A DNA stretch of 64,000 nucleotides from Caulobacteraceae bacterium (lineage in GTDB: Bacteria > Pseudomonadota > Alphaproteobacteria > Caulobacterales > Caulobacteraceae), in assembly GCA_019695035.1 (NCBI GenBank), contig JAIBAU010000015.1, forward strand, positions 1 to 64,000, written 5' to 3'. Within the stretch, counting starts at the first letter, position 1, and every line of letters begins with the position of its first letter. This document shows positions 42,403 to 52,490 of the stretch, piece by piece. Position numbers and translations under genes: made by a program. The notes under the pieces were generated by a model. It was not told the origin of the DNA and made no database searches. It saw nothing but the letters and a program-made list of their open reading frames with translations.

Positions 42403-44205
42403 ATGACCGCCAAAGCCCGGCCCCTGCCGAAGGGGCCGAAGTCCGATATGCCGTTGGGGGCGTTGCTCGCGCGCATGTGGCGCGACTACGTGCAGCCGCG
42501 CTGGCTGCCGATGCTGCTCTCGATGATCCTGGCCGGCGGCTCCGCCTGGATCACCTATCAGGTCGCCAGCCTCCTCAAGCCCGCCATCGACCAGATGATG
42601 GAGGGGCGCGACTCCGAGACCCTGCTGACCATCCCGGCCACCTTCATCGGCCTGGCCGTCGCCCGGGCGCTGATCCAGATCGGCCAGACCAACATCGTCA
42701 ACCGGGTCGGGCACGGGCTGGTGAGCCAGATTCAGGTGCAGCTGTTCGAGCGGCTGGTGCACGCCGACCTCGCGCGCCTGCGCACCACCCACTCGGGCGC
42801 CTACGTCTCCTCGGTGCTGTTCGACGCCGGTCTGATCCGCCAGGCGGCCACCGACGGGGTGGTGAAGTACACCCAGCAATTGCTGACCGCCGTCTTCCTG
42901 TTGGGGTCGCTGCTGTGGATGGACTGGCTGCTGGGACTGATGGTGCTGTCCGTGGCCCCGATCGCCACCCTGGTGATCCGCCGCTTCTCCAAGCGCGCCA
43001 AGAAGGCTGTCCGCGGCGCCATGGCCGAGACCTCCAGCCTGTCGACCGCCCTGATGGAGAGCCTGGACGGGGTGAAGATCGTCAAGATGGAAGGCCGCGA
43101 GGACTTCGAGATCGGCCGGGTCCGGGACGTGGTCGGGCGTCGCCAGAAGTTCCTGGTGAAGGGCTCCACCACCAAGGGATCGGCCGGGCCCATCATGGAA
43201 ATGATGATGACCATCCTGCTGGCCGCGGTGATGGGCTACGTCGGCTGGCGGTCGCAGGCGGGCCAGATGACGGTCGGCGACTTCATGGAGTTCGTCGCCA
43301 AGCTGCTGTTGCTCGGCAAGGCGATGCAGGACCTGGCCCAGCTGCAGGCCACCATGAGCGAGGGCATCGCCGCCTCGCGCCGGCTGCTGGCCGGCATCGA
43401 CATCCAGCCCGAGATTCGCGAGACCGCCTCGCCAAAGCCCCTGCCCGCCGGCCCGGCCGAGATCGTCTTCGACAAGGTCTCCTTCTCCTACAACCCGGAA
43501 GCCCCGGCCCTGACCAACACCAGCATTCGGGCCGCGCCCGGCGAAACCGTCGCCCTGGTCGGCCCCTCGGGCGGGGGCAAGTCGACCATCCTCAACCTGA
43601 TCCCCCGCTTCTACGATCCGGACTCCGGCGTGGTGCGGGTGAACGGCCTGGACGTGCGCGACGTGTCGATGAAGGCGCTGCGCGACCGCATCGCCCTGGT
43701 GATGCAGGAGCCGTTCCTTTTCGACGACACCATCCGCGCCAATATCGCCTATTCGCGCCCCCAGGCCTCGGATGAGGAGATCGTCGCGGCCGCGGAGGCG
43801 GCGGCCGCCCACGAGTTCATCCAGGGCCTGCCGCGCGGCTACGACACCACGGTCGGCGAAGCCGGAGCCCGGCTGTCGGGCGGACAGCGCCAGCGCATCG
43901 CCATCGCCCGCGCCTTCCTGAAGGATGCGCCCATCCTGCTGCTCGACGAGGCCACCAGCGCGCTCGACACCGAGAGCGAGGCCAAGGTGCAGGAGGCGCT
44001 GGACCGGCTGATGGTGGGCCGCACCACGGTGATGATCGCCCACCGCCTGTCCACCGTGCGTCACGCCGACCGCATCTACGTGATCGAGGCCGGTCGGGTG
44101 GTGGAACAGGGAACCCACGCCGCCCTGGTGCGCAAGGGCGGTCTCTACGCGCGCCTGGCCAAGGGCCAGGACCTCGACACGCCGGTCGCCGGCGCCGCCG
44201 AATGA
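42403..44205 (+). CDS. msbA: MsbA-like ABC exporter (lipid A flippase type)
   Basis: A 600-residue half-transporter: six-helix membrane domain (about 30-330) and a C-terminal ATPase. The nucleotide-binding motifs are GPSGGGKST (Walker A, about 386-394), LSGGQRQRIAIARA (signature), ILLLDEATSALD (Walker B) and AHRLSTVRHAD (H-loop). MsbA flips lipid A-core across the inner membrane. The assignment is from similarity and from its position as first gene of a unit with DUF374, waaA and lpxK, all joined by 4-nt overlaps. A role in exporting another lipid cannot be ruled out. Confidence 0.85.
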   Translation: MTAKARPLPKGPKSDMPLGALLARMWRDYVQPRWLPMLLSMILAGGSAWITYQVASLLKPAIDQMMEGRDSETLLTIPATFIGLAVARALIQIGQTNIVNRVGHGLVSQIQVQLFERLVHADLARLRTTHSGAYVSSVLFDAGLIRQAATDGVVKYTQQLLTAVFLLGSLLWMDWLLGLMVLSVAPIATLVIRRFSKRAKKAVRGAMAETSSLSTALMESLDGVKIVKMEGREDFEIGRVRDVVGRRQKFLVKGSTTKGSAGPIMEMMMTILLAAVMGYVGWRSQAGQMTVGDFMEFVAKLLLLGKAMQDLAQLQATMSEGIAASRRLLAGIDIQPEIRETASPKPLPAGPAEIVFDKVSFSYNPEAPALTNTSIRAAPGETVALVGPSGGGKSTILNLIPRFYDPDSGVVRVNGLDVRDVSMKALRDRIALVMQEPFLFDDTIRANIAYSRPQASDEEIVAAAEAAAAHEFIQGLPRGYDTTVGEAGARLSGGQRQRIAIARAFLKDAPILLLDEATSALDTESEAKVQEALDRLMVGRTTVMIAHRLSTVRHADRIYVIEAGRVVEQGTHAALVRKGGLYARLAKGQDLDTPVAGAAE

Positions 44206-44888
44206 AGGGCCTGCTGCAGGTCTCCTGGGTGCAGGCGAGCCTCGCCTGGCTGGTCGCGGCCTGGATGGGCTTCTGCCTGGCGACCATGCGGCTGAAGGTC
44301 GAAAACCGCGAGGCGGCCGAGGCGGTCTGGGACGCCGGCGGGGGCGTCATCGTCTGCTTCTGGCACGCCAAGATCGCGCTGTCCCCCGCCGCCTGGGACT
44401 TCCAGCGGGGGCAAGAGCCCCGCGCCCTGATCTCGCAGTCCTCGGACGGCGAGGTGATCGCGCGCGCCATCGGCCGGCTGGGGATTCCGGCCATCCGAGG
44501 CTCCTCGACCAAGAAGAACCACCGCGGCCGCCTGAAGGAGAAGGGCGGGACCGAAGCCTTCCGGGAACTGCTGCGCTGGGTGAAGGCGGGCAACTGCATC
44601 GCGGTGACGCCGGACGGCCCGCGCGGCCCCGCCCGGCAGATGGCCGAAGGGCCGATCCTGATCGCGCGCCTGACGCGGGCGCCCGTCCTGATGATGGGCC
44701 TGGCCGCCCGCCCCGCCATCCGGCTCAACACCTGGGACCGGGGCCTGATCCCCCTGCCCTTCGCGCGCGGCGCCATCGTCTGGGGCGACGCGGTGGTCGA
44801 GACCGGAGAGGACAGCCAGGAGGCCCGCGACCGCTGGGCGGCCCGGCTGAGCGCCCTGGAGGACCGGGCGGAGGCGTTGCTGGCATGA
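44202..44888 (+). CDS. DUF374-family lysophospholipid-acyltransferase-like protein
   Basis: A 228-residue membrane-associated protein of the DUF374 family, related to lysophospholipid acyltransferases. The active-site-like region is CFWHAKIALSP (about residues 51-61), and the characteristic VTPDGPRGPARQM lies at about 137-149. Its ATG overlaps the exporter stop and its own stop overlaps waaA (ATGA at each junction), so it is made together with the lipid A genes. A role in lipid A or Kdo assembly is inferred from that location; the acyl acceptor is not known. Confidence 0.87.
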   Translation: MKGLLQVSWVQASLAWLVAAWMGFCLATMRLKVENREAAEAVWDAGGGVIVCFWHAKIALSPAAWDFQRGQEPRALISQSSDGEVIARAIGRLGIPAIRGSSTKKNHRGRLKEKGGTEAFRELLRWVKAGNCIAVTPDGPRGPARQMAEGPILIARLTRAPVLMMGLAARPAIRLNTWDRGLIPLPFARGAIVWGDAVVETGEDSQEARDRWAARLSALEDRAEALLA

Positions 44889-46153
44889 GCGCCGCCCTCA
44901 AGTTCTATCGCGGCCTGACCGGGCTGGCGGAGCCGCTGGCGCCGCTGCTGCTCGACATGCGCGCCCGGCAGGGCAAGGAGGACTTCGGCCGGCTCAACGA
45001 GCGGCTGGGGCGACCCGCTGCGCCGCGCCCGGCGGGCCCCCTGATCTGGCTGCACGGCGTCAGCGTGGGCGAAAGCCTGTCGCTGCTGCCGCTGGTGGAG
45101 CGCATGCGGCTGGAACGGCGGGACGCCAACCTGCTGGTCACCTCGGGCACGGTGACCTCGGCCGAACTGCTGGCGCGGCGGCTGCCGCCGTCGGTCATCC
45201 ATCAGTTCGCGCCGGTGGACGCGCCCCGCGCGACCCGGGGCTTCCTGGACCACTGGCGGCCGGACGTGGGCGTGTTGGTCGAAAGCGAGCTGTGGCCGAA
45301 CCTGATCCTGGGGGCCGCCGGGCGAGGCGTGCGCATGGCCCTGGTCAGCGCGCGCATCACCGAGCGGACGGCCCGCAACTGGTCGCGCACGCCGCGCTCG
45401 GCGCGCCGGCTGCTGGACGCCTTCAGCCTCATCCTGGCGCAGGACGCCGACAGCGCCGCGCGGCTGGAGAGCCTGGGCCGGGTCCCGGACGGCCGTCTGA
45501 ATCTCAAGTACGCCGGCGACCCCCTGCCCTTCGACGCCAGGGCCCTGACCGCGGCCCGCAAGGCCGCGGGCGGGCGGCCCGTCCTGCTGGCCGCCTCGAC
45601 CCACGACGGCGAGGAGGAGATGGTGCTGGAGGCCTACCAGCGGCTCGACACCGACCGCCGCGGCAGCCCCCTGCTGGTGATCGTGCCGCGTCACCGCGAG
45701 CGCGGCCCCGCCGTCGCGGCCCTCTCCCGCGCCATCGGCTTTTCGACCGGCCGCTTCGGTGAAGGCGATCGCCTGTCGGCGGAGTGCGACGTCTATGTCG
45801 CCGACAGCCTGGGCGAGCTGGGACTGTGGTTCCGGCTGGCGCACACGGCGTTCCTGGGCGGCAGCCTGCGGCCGGGCATCGGCGGGCACAATCCGCTGGA
45901 GGCCGTGCAGGTGGGCGCGCCGGTGATCAGCGGCGCCCATGTCTCGAACTGGACCGCGGTCTACGCCGACCTGGCCGAGGCGGGACTGGCGCGGATGCTC
46001 GAGGCGCCCGCCGACCTGGCCGGAGCCTGGGAAGCCTCGCTGGACGCCAACACGCCGCGCGAGGCGATCCGCAAGCGGGCCGACGCCATTCAGAAGGCCC
46101 GGTCGCTGGAGGTCGAGGCCGCGGTTTCGGCGCTCACGGGACTGCTGCCGTGA
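44885..46153 (+). CDS. waaA: 3-deoxy-D-manno-octulosonic-acid (Kdo) transferase
   Basis: A GT30-family glycosyltransferase that adds Kdo to lipid IVA at the inner membrane. The 422-residue product has the N-terminal catalytic-base region RLNERLGRP (E39) and the stretch IWLHGVSVGES (about 54-64). The donor half contains AASTHDGEEE and the typical GIGGHNPLEAVQVGAPVISGAH (position about 335-356). Whether it transfers one or two Kdo residues cannot be read from the sequence. It overlaps both neighbours by 4 nt. Confidence 0.94.
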   Translation: MSAALKFYRGLTGLAEPLAPLLLDMRARQGKEDFGRLNERLGRPAAPRPAGPLIWLHGVSVGESLSLLPLVERMRLERRDANLLVTSGTVTSAELLARRLPPSVIHQFAPVDAPRATRGFLDHWRPDVGVLVESELWPNLILGAAGRGVRMALVSARITERTARNWSRTPRSARRLLDAFSLILAQDADSAARLESLGRVPDGRLNLKYAGDPLPFDARALTAARKAAGGRPVLLAASTHDGEEEMVLEAYQRLDTDRRGSPLLVIVPRHRERGPAVAALSRAIGFSTGRFGEGDRLSAECDVYVADSLGELGLWFRLAHTAFLGGSLRPGIGGHNPLEAVQVGAPVISGAHVSNWTAVYADLAEAGLARMLEAPADLAGAWEASLDANTPREAIRKRADAIQKARSLEVEAAVSALTGLLP

Positions 46154-47205
46154 AGCTGAACACGCCACGCTGGTGGTATGCGCGCGACGGCGGGCCGGGA
46201 CGCCTGCGTCGGCGCCTGCTGAAACCCGCCTCGTGGATCTGGGCCTGGGCCACCGCCCGGCGCGTGGCCAGGGGCCCCGGCCTCGATCCGGGCGTGCCGG
46301 TGATCTCGGTCGGCAATCTGACCGTCGGCGGGTCGGGCAAGACGCCCGTGGTGCGCGAGGCGCTGCGCATCCTGCGCGAGGCGGGCGTGGAGGCGCACGG
46401 CCTCTCGCGAGGGTACGGCGGCGACCAACCCGGCCCCTTGCGCATCGACCCGGCCGTCCACACCGCGGCCCAGGTCGGCGACGAACCGCTGATGCTGGCG
46501 CGCGACGCGCCGTTCTGGATCGCCCGCGACCGGACCGCCGGAGCGAAGGCGGCGGTGGCGGCCGGAGCGCAGGCCATTGTGCTGGACGACGCGCACCAGA
46601 ACCCCGCCCTGAAGAAGTCCCTGTCGCTGGTGGTCGTGGACGGGGAGACCCGCAACGGCGAATGGCCGTTCGGCGACGGCTCGGTGTTTCCCGCCGGCCC
46701 GATGCGCGAGCCGCTCGCCGCCGGTCTGGCGCGGGCGGACGCGGTGGTGGTGCTCCTGCCCGCCGATCTGGAGACGCCGGATCCCGAGCTGATCCGGGCG
46801 CTCGGCGGCAAGCCCCGGCTGTTGGCCCGGCTGGAGCCGGCCGCTCCCCCGCCCCGGGGACCGCAGGTCGGATTCGCGGGGATCGCCAAGCCCTGGAAGG
46901 TCGAACGCGCGCTGAAGGCGGCCGGCTGCGACCTGGTGGATTTCGCCAGCTTCGCCGATCACGCGGCCTTCGACGAGGGAGCCTTGCGGGCCTTGGCGGC
47001 CATCGCCGAGGATCAGGCGGCAGGACTGGTGACAACCGAAAAGGACTGGGTGCGGCTGCCCGAGCGCTGGCGCGCGCGGGTGACGGCCTGGCCGGTCCGG
47101 GCGCGGTTCGAGGACGAGGCGGCCCTGCGTCACCTGCTGCACGTGAAGGACTGGACCCCGCGGCCCGCGCCGAAACGCAAGCCGCGGGCGAAGGCGGCGC
47201 GCTAG
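46150..47205 (+). CDS. lpxK: Tetraacyldisaccharide 4'-kinase
   Basis: The inner-membrane-associated kinase that phosphorylates the 4' position of the lipid A precursor. The 351-residue product has a P-loop VGNLTVGGSGKTPVV (G55-T65), followed by AHGLSRGYGG, QVGDEPLMLAR and LDDAHQNP (the family usually has DDGFQ). Its start is GTG at 46150-46152, overlapping the waaA stop. The end TTEKDWVRLP is typical. A basic tail (KRKPRAKAAR) ends the chain. Its stop codon lies in a CTAG shared with the amidohydrolase on the other strand. Confidence 0.93.
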   Translation: MKLNTPRWWYARDGGPGRLRRRLLKPASWIWAWATARRVARGPGLDPGVPVISVGNLTVGGSGKTPVVREALRILREAGVEAHGLSRGYGGDQPGPLRIDPAVHTAAQVGDEPLMLARDAPFWIARDRTAGAKAAVAAGAQAIVLDDAHQNPALKKSLSLVVVDGETRNGEWPFGDGSVFPAGPMREPLAAGLARADAVVVLLPADLETPDPELIRALGGKPRLLARLEPAAPPPRGPQVGFAGIAKPWKVERALKAAGCDLVDFASFADHAAFDEGALRALAAIAEDQAAGLVTTEKDWVRLPERWRARVTAWPVRARFEDEAALRHLLHVKDWTPRPAPKRKPRAKAAR

Positions 47206-48509
47206 CGCTTGTAGACGGCGCCGCCCTTCATCACGAACGACACGTGCTCAAGCTGGCGCACGTCGGTGAGGGGGTCGCCCTTCACCGCGATCAGGTCGCC
47301 CGCGAAGCCCGGGTTCAGCCGGCCGATGACGGTGTCGAGGTTGAGGTGCTGGGCGCCCATGGTGGTGGCGGCCTGGATCGCCTGCAGGGGCGTGAAGCCC
47401 GCCCGGACCAGCAGGGCGAACTCCTGGGCGTTGTCGCCGTGCGCCGAAACGCCCGTGTCGGTACCGAAGGCGATCATCACCCCGCCCTCGTGGGCGCGGC
47501 GGGTGGCGTCGATCATGAGCGGGCCGGCGATCATGGCCTTCTGCGCCTGGGCGGGAAGCAGGCGGCCGGCCTGGCCTTCACGCATCACGAAGTCGCCCGC
47601 CAGCAGGGTCGGCACCAGCCAGGCGTGATGCTCGCGGAACAGCTTGATCGAGGTCGCGTCCAGGAACGAGCCGTGCTCGATCCCGTCGACGCCCGCCCGC
47701 AGGGCGGCGTTGATGCCGTCCAGCCCGTGGGCGTGGGCGAACACGCGACGGCCCATGCGGTGGGCGGTCTCGACGATGGCGGCCATCTCCTCGTCGGTCA
47801 TCTGCTGGGCGAGGCCGGCGGCGGTGTTGGACAGCACGCCCCCGGTGGCGGTGATCTTGATCACGTCGACGCCGCGCGAGATCTGCTCGCGGGTGGCGCG
47901 GCGGCAGTCGTCCGGCCCGTTGCAGGCCGAGGTCCGGGCCATGACGTGCAGGATATCGTCGCGGTAGCCGTGCACGTCGGCGTGGCCGCCCGTCGGCGTG
48001 ATGGTCGAGCCCGCCGCCAGGATGCGCGGGCCGGGAATCTTGCCGGTGTTGATGCCGTCCCGGATGGCGAGGATGGCGTCCCCGCCGTCGCCCGCGCCCA
48101 GATCCTGGACGGTGGTGAAGCCGGCCTTGAGGGTCACCAGGGCGAAGCGCGCGCCGTTGATGGCGAAGTCGGCCTCGGACATGGTCACGTCGTCGAAGCG
48201 GTTCTCGGGGCGCAGCTCGTCCAGCAGGTGCACGTGGCTGTCGATCAGGCCGGGCAGCACGAAGCTGTCGTGCAGGTCGATGACCTCGCCGTCGGCCCCG
48301 CCGACGTAGCCCGGGCGGATTTCGGACACCTTGCCGTCGACGACCACGACCGTCTGCTCGGTGAGCACGCGCCCGTTCGACGGATCGGCCAGCAGGCGGC
48401 CGGCCTGGACGTACTTGATGTCGTGCGCCGGGGTCTGGGCGACCGGCGCGGAGCTGGCGGCCGCGAAGGCCAGGACGGCCGCGCAGGCCGCGATGATGGT
48501 CCGTTTCAT
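47202..48509 (-). CDS. Metal-dependent amidohydrolase, exported (Xaa-Arg/Lys dipeptidase-like)
   Basis: A 435-residue amidohydrolase with a signal peptide (MKRTIIAACAAVLAFAAASSA). The binuclear metal ligands are present: H92 and H94 (DSHVHL), K218 (VDVIKITATGG, to be carboxylated), H259/H261 (FAHAHG), H279 (GIEHGS) and D351 (FGTDTG). This set matches the prolidase-like group that includes Caulobacter enzymes shown to split dipeptides with C-terminal Arg or Lys, from memory. GGGAGGG precedes the start. It converges with lpxK. Confidence 0.9.
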   Translation of the reverse strand: MKRTIIAACAAVLAFAAASSAPVAQTPAHDIKYVQAGRLLADPSNGRVLTEQTVVVVDGKVSEIRPGYVGGADGEVIDLHDSFVLPGLIDSHVHLLDELRPENRFDDVTMSEADFAINGARFALVTLKAGFTTVQDLGAGDGGDAILAIRDGINTGKIPGPRILAAGSTITPTGGHADVHGYRDDILHVMARTSACNGPDDCRRATREQISRGVDVIKITATGGVLSNTAAGLAQQMTDEEMAAIVETAHRMGRRVFAHAHGLDGINAALRAGVDGIEHGSFLDATSIKLFREHHAWLVPTLLAGDFVMREGQAGRLLPAQAQKAMIAGPLMIDATRRAHEGGVMIAFGTDTGVSAHGDNAQEFALLVRAGFTPLQAIQAATTMGAQHLNLDTVIGRLNPGFAGDLIAVKGDPLTDVRQLEHVSFVMKGGAVYKR

Positions 48510-48626
48510 GCAAAATCCCTCCCGAGCAGAGGTGCAGCATAAGGACGCAACCGGGTTCGCCCAAGCTTGATTCCGGGGATCGGAATGGGCTTATTCGCGG
48601 CCTTGGGGGCAATCTGGAGTTTTCGG

Positions 48627-49325
48627 ATGCGGCTATCCCGGCGTGGCATGATCCTGGGCGGCGCGGCGCTGTTGGGCGCCTGTGCGACGACCGCCCGGCA
48701 GGAACCCCTTGTAACGGCTCAGCTTGCGCAGCCGGAACTGCCGCCGATCAATCCCCGGCTGGAGACGCTGGTTCCTGTCGAGGCCACGCCGCGGACGGTG
48801 ATGGATCCCCGGGGACTCATCCGCAAGGACCTGCTGGACGCCGGGCTGAAGGCGCTGGGACGCCACGGCGAGCGCATCCCGAACCGGGACTCCATGTACC
48901 TGGTCGACTTCGACATCCACTCGTCGCGGCCGCGCCTGTATCGCCTGAACCTGCAGACCGGCGAGGTCGACAGCTTCCGCACCGCCCACGGGCGTGGTTC
49001 GGATCCGGCCCACACCGGCTACGCCGAGCGCTTCTCGAACGTCCCGGAAAGCTACACCTCGTCGCTCGGCAGCTACGTCACCGCCGGCATGAGCTCGGGC
49101 TCGCTGCACGCCGAGAACGTGCTGCTGGACGGGCTGGACTACACCAACTCCAACGCCCGCGAGCGCGCCATCATCGTCCACGCCGCCGACTACTGCGAGC
49201 CGAGCTACCTGCGGGCCTTCGGCAAGCTGGGCCGCTCCAACGGCTGCTTCTCGGTGTCAGGCCAGGACCTGGCCGTGCTGCGCCCGGCGATGGCGAGCGG
49301 GCGCCTGATCTTCGCGGCGCACTAG
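48627..49325 (+). CDS. Murein L,D-transpeptidase catalytic-domain lipoprotein (YkuD_2 type)
   Basis: A 232-residue lipoprotein. The start is ATG 48627 (GGAG 8 nt upstream), giving MRLSRRGMILGGAALLGAC with the lipobox Cys at 19. The catalytic part has H185 (IIVHAADY) and C207 in GRSNGCFSV, the hallmark of the YkuD_2 group of L,D-transpeptidases, which crosslink peptidoglycan or attach proteins to it. The stretch HTGYAERFSNVPESYTSSLG (129-148) is also typical. Twin Arg before the hydrophobic segment may imply Tat export. Neighbouring genes on the other strand are unrelated. Confidence 0.9.
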   Translation: MRLSRRGMILGGAALLGACATTARQEPLVTAQLAQPELPPINPRLETLVPVEATPRTVMDPRGLIRKDLLDAGLKALGRHGERIPNRDSMYLVDFDIHSSRPRLYRLNLQTGEVDSFRTAHGRGSDPAHTGYAERFSNVPESYTSSLGSYVTAGMSSGSLHAENVLLDGLDYTNSNARERAIIVHAADYCEPSYLRAFGKLGRSNGCFSVSGQDLAVLRPAMASGRLIFAAH

Positions 49326-49338
49326 GCGCTCCGGCGGC

Positions 49339-50616
49339 TCAGCCCCGCTCCAACGCCCGCCAGCCGATGTCGCTGCGGTGGAATCCGCCCGGCCAGTCGA
49401 TCTTGCGCACCGCCTCGTAGGCCCGCTCCCGGGCGTCGGCGATGTCGACGCCGAGCGCGCAGACGTTCAGCACCCGCCCGCCCGCCGCGGTGAAGGCGCC
49501 GTCGGTCTTGCGCGCGGTGCCGGCGTGGAAGATCGCCACCCCACGGCCGAAGTCCTGCTCCAGCCCGCGGATCACCGAGCCGGGGATCGGGCTGTCGGGA
49601 TAGCCGCGGGCGGCCAGCACCACGCAGATGGCGCTCTCGTTGCGCCACATGGGCTCGGCCATGCGGCTGAGGCCGCCGGTCGCCGCGGCGTGCAGGTAGG
49701 GCACGATGTCGGAGCGCAGGCGCAGCATCAGCACCTGGCATTCCGGGTCGCCGAAGCGGGCGTTGAACTCGACCAGGCGGGGTTGCTCGTCCTCGACCAT
49801 CAGGCCCGCATAGAGCACGCCCCGGTACGGCGCTCCCTCGGCGGCCATGCCCTGCACGGTCGGCATGACGATCCGGTCGCGCGCCGCCTCGACCATGGCC
49901 TGGGTGAAGATCGGCGCCGGCGAATAGGCGCCCATGCCGCCGGTGTTGGGGCCGGTGTCGCCGTCGAAGGCGCGCTTGTGATCCTGGGCGCCGCCGAACA
50001 GCATGGCGGTCTCGCCGTCGCAGAGCGCGAAGAGCGAGGCCTCCTCCCCGGCCATGAACTCCTCGATCACCAGCTGGCCGCCCGCGGACCCGAAGCGGCC
50101 GCCGATCATGGCCTCGATCTCGGCCTCGGCCTGCTGCCGGTCCTGGGCGATGGCCACGCCCTTGCCGGCCGCCAGTCCGTCGGCCTTGATCACATAGGGC
50201 GGCTGGAAGTGCTGCAGCGCCGCCTTGGCGCCGGCGGCCGTGGTGTAGACGCCGTAGCCGGCGGTGGGGATGTCGCGCCGCTCGCAGAACTGCTTGGTGT
50301 AGGCCTTCGACGTCTCGAGCCTGGCCGCGCGCGACGAGGGGCCGAAACAGGGCACGCCCAGCTGCGCCATGCGGTCCGAGACGCCGGCCTCCAGCGCCGA
50401 TTCCGGTCCGATGACGACCAGGTCCGCGCGAATCTCGCGGACCAGCTGGACAATGGCGTCGGCGTCGGTGGCCTTCACCCCGGGCCGCAACTCGGCCAGG
50501 GGCGCCATGCCCGGATTGCCGGGCGCGACGACCAGCCGCTTCACCAGCGGGCTCTGCTTGATCTTCCAGGCCAGGGCGTGCTCGCGCCCGCCCGAGCCGA
50601 CGAGGAGGACGTTCAT
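49339..50616 (-). CDS. purD: Phosphoribosylamine-glycine ligase
   Basis: The second enzyme of purine synthesis, forming glycinamide ribonucleotide with ATP. The 425-residue product is of normal length and shows [42 protein letters not shown] (ATP grasp) and [13 protein letters not shown] near residue 285. The start at 50614-50616 follows a GAGGAGG ribosome site. It ends 13 nt from the end of the L,D-transpeptidase gene (convergent) and is divergent from xseA. Confidence 0.97.
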   Translation of the reverse strand: MNVLLVGSGGREHALAWKIKQSPLVKRLVVAPGNPGMAPLAELRPGVKATDADAIVQLVREIRADLVVIGPESALEAGVSDRMAQLGVPCFGPSSRAARLETSKAYTKQFCERRDIPTAGYGVYTTAAGAKAALQHFQPPYVIKADGLAAGKGVAIAQDRQQAEAEIEAMIGGRFGSAGGQLVIEEFMAGEEASLFALCDGETAMLFGGAQDHKRAFDGDTGPNTGGMGAYSPAPIFTQAMVEAARDRIVMPTVQGMAAEGAPYRGVLYAGLMVEDEQPRLVEFNARFGDPECQVLMLRLRSDIVPYLHAAATGGLSRMAEPMWRNESAICVVLAARGYPDSPIPGSVIRGLEQDFGRGVAIFHAGTARKTDGAFTAAGGRVLNVCALGVDIADARERAYEAVRKIDWPGGFHRSDIGWRALERG

Positions 50617-50741
50617 GGCCCGCGTCTCGCGCGTCCGGCTGGCGGGGTCAAGCGCTCCAAATCCTTACGCAGTGGGTAAGATCGCGCGCCGCGCCGGGGC
50701 CCCCCGCCCACCGGGCCGGGATTTGCGTGTATCAAGGGACG

Positions 50742-52214
50742 ATGACCGACGACTCGTACCAGTTTTCCGGCCTGCCCTCCGGGTCGGACAAGCCGCCGCC
50801 GCCGGACGGCAACGCGCCCGCCTATTCCGTCTCGGAGCTGTCGGCGGCGCTGAAGCGCACGGTCGAGGACGCCTACGGCTTCGTGCGCCTGCGCGGCGAG
50901 ATCTCCAAGGTCACGCGCCATGCCTCGGGCCACGTCTACCTGACCCTGAAGGACGAGCGCGCCTGTATCGACGGGGTGGTGTGGAAAGGCTCCGTGCCGC
51001 GCCTCCAGGCGCAGCCCAGCCAGGGCCTTGAGGTCATCGTCACCGGCCGCATCACCACCTATCCGGCCCGCTCCAGCTACCAGATCGTCATCGAGACGAT
51101 GGAGCCCGCCGGGGTCGGCGCCCTGCTGGCGCAGCTGGAGCGCCTGAAGGCCAAGCTGGACGGCGAGGGCCTGTTCGCCCCCGGTCGCAAGCGCCCCATA
51201 CCGGGCTACCCGGCCATCGTCGGCGTCATCACCAGCCCGACCGGAGCGGTGATCCGCGACATCCTGCACCGCATCCGCGACCGCTGGCCCTGCCATGTCA
51301 TCGTCTGGCCGGTGGTGGTCCAGGGCGAGGTCGCCGCCGCCCAGGTCGCGGCCGCCGTGCGCGGCTTCAACGCCATGACCGGGCCGCAGCGGCCCGACGT
51401 GCTGATCGTGGCCCGGGGCGGAGGCTCGATCGAGGACCTTTGGCCCTTCAACGACGAGGCGCTGGCCCGCACCGTGGCCGAGGGGACGATCCCGCTGGTC
51501 TCGGCAGTGGGGCACGAGACCGACACCACCCTGATCGACTACGTCTCCGACCGCCGCGCGCCGACGCCGACGGGCGCGGCCGAGATGGTCACGCCGGTGC
51601 TGGCCGAGCTGCGCGGCCTGACGGCCGACTATGAGTCCCGGCTGCGACGCGGCTCCGGCCGCCTGATCGAGGACAACCGCACCCGCCTGCAGGCGGCCGC
51701 CCGCGGTCTGCCCCGGCCGCAGCAGCTGCTCGAGACCGCCAGCCAGCGGCTGGACCTGGCGGTGGGGCGCCTGGGTCCGGCCCTGGAACGCAATGCGGCG
51801 GTGCACGAACGCCAGTTGGCGGCGGTCGGCGCGCGCCTGACGCCCGGTTTGCTGAAGCGCCAGGACGAGCAGAGGGCGATCCGCCTGACCGAGTTCGGCG
51901 CGCGCATGAACCAGGCGCTCGGCCGCGTCGTCCCCCGTGAAGCCGATCGCTTCAGTCGGGTCTCGCGCCTGTTCGAGTCGCTGAACCCGGACCGCCCGCT
52001 CAGCCGCGGCTTCGCCCGCGTCCACGCCGCCGACGGAGCGCTGATCCACGCCGCCGGCGAGCTGTCCTCGGGCCAGGCCGTGCGGCTGGTGTTCCAGGAC
52101 GGCGACAAGCGCGCGGTCATCGAGGGCGCTCCCGCGCCGGCGCCCTCGCCCTCGAAACCTGCGTCCAGGCCGAAAGCGCCGCCGCCGCCGACCAACCAGG
52201 GCGACCTGTTCTAG
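50742..52214 (+). CDS. xseA: Exodeoxyribonuclease VII large subunit
   Basis: The large, catalytic subunit of ExoVII, which degrades single-stranded DNA. The 490-residue product begins [15 protein letters not shown] (ATG 50742). An OB-fold (about 30-125) is followed by the catalytic domain with [34 protein letters not shown] and [23 protein letters not shown] (position about 250-272). A long helical region and a Pro-rich tail ending DLF complete it. The small subunit gene xseB is not nearby. The next gene, DUF2093, probably belongs to the same transcript. Confidence 0.96.
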   Translation: MTDDSYQFSGLPSGSDKPPPPDGNAPAYSVSELSAALKRTVEDAYGFVRLRGEISKVTRHASGHVYLTLKDERACIDGVVWKGSVPRLQAQPSQGLEVIVTGRITTYPARSSYQIVIETMEPAGVGALLAQLERLKAKLDGEGLFAPGRKRPIPGYPAIVGVITSPTGAVIRDILHRIRDRWPCHVIVWPVVVQGEVAAAQVAAAVRGFNAMTGPQRPDVLIVARGGGSIEDLWPFNDEALARTVAEGTIPLVSAVGHETDTTLIDYVSDRRAPTPTGAAEMVTPVLAELRGLTADYESRLRRGSGRLIEDNRTRLQAAARGLPRPQQLLETASQRLDLAVGRLGPALERNAAVHERQLAAVGARLTPGLLKRQDEQRAIRLTEFGARMNQALGRVVPREADRFSRVSRLFESLNPDRPLSRGFARVHAADGALIHAAGELSSGQAVRLVFQDGDKRAVIEGAPAPAPSPSKPASRPKAPPPPTNQGDLF

Positions 52215-52267
52215 CGATCGGCTGCGGGGAGGTTTTCGTTCCGGCCGCGAGCGCCTACATTCGCCCC

Positions 52268-52486
52268 ATGAACGCATTGGATCGTGACCTCGGAGCGGAA
52301 GCCGTCGTGCATTACGGCGACGGCGAGTTCGTGGTGCTGAAGCCCGGGCGCCATGTGCTGTGCGCAGTGACGAAGAAGCCCATTCCCCTGGACGCCCTGC
52401 GCTACTGGGACCCGGTGCGGCAAGAGGCCTACGCCTCGCCGCAAATCGCGTTCGACCGCTGGAAAGCCAACTACGCGAAGGGCTGA
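52268..52486 (+). CDS. DUF2093-domain protein
   Basis: A 72-residue small protein of the DUF2093 family, mostly alphaproteobacterial, function unknown. Characteristic parts are VVHYGDGEFVVLKPGRHVLCAVTKKPIPLDALRYW (residues 13-47) and the last block PQIAFDRWKANYA. It lies 53 nt after xseA, an arrangement I recall from other Caulobacterales and Rhizobiales, and is followed 4 nt later by the M23 peptidase gene. Confidence 0.93.
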   Translation: MNALDRDLGAEAVVHYGDGEFVVLKPGRHVLCAVTKKPIPLDALRYWDPVRQEAYASPQIAFDRWKANYAKG

Positions 52487-52490
52487 TGGC

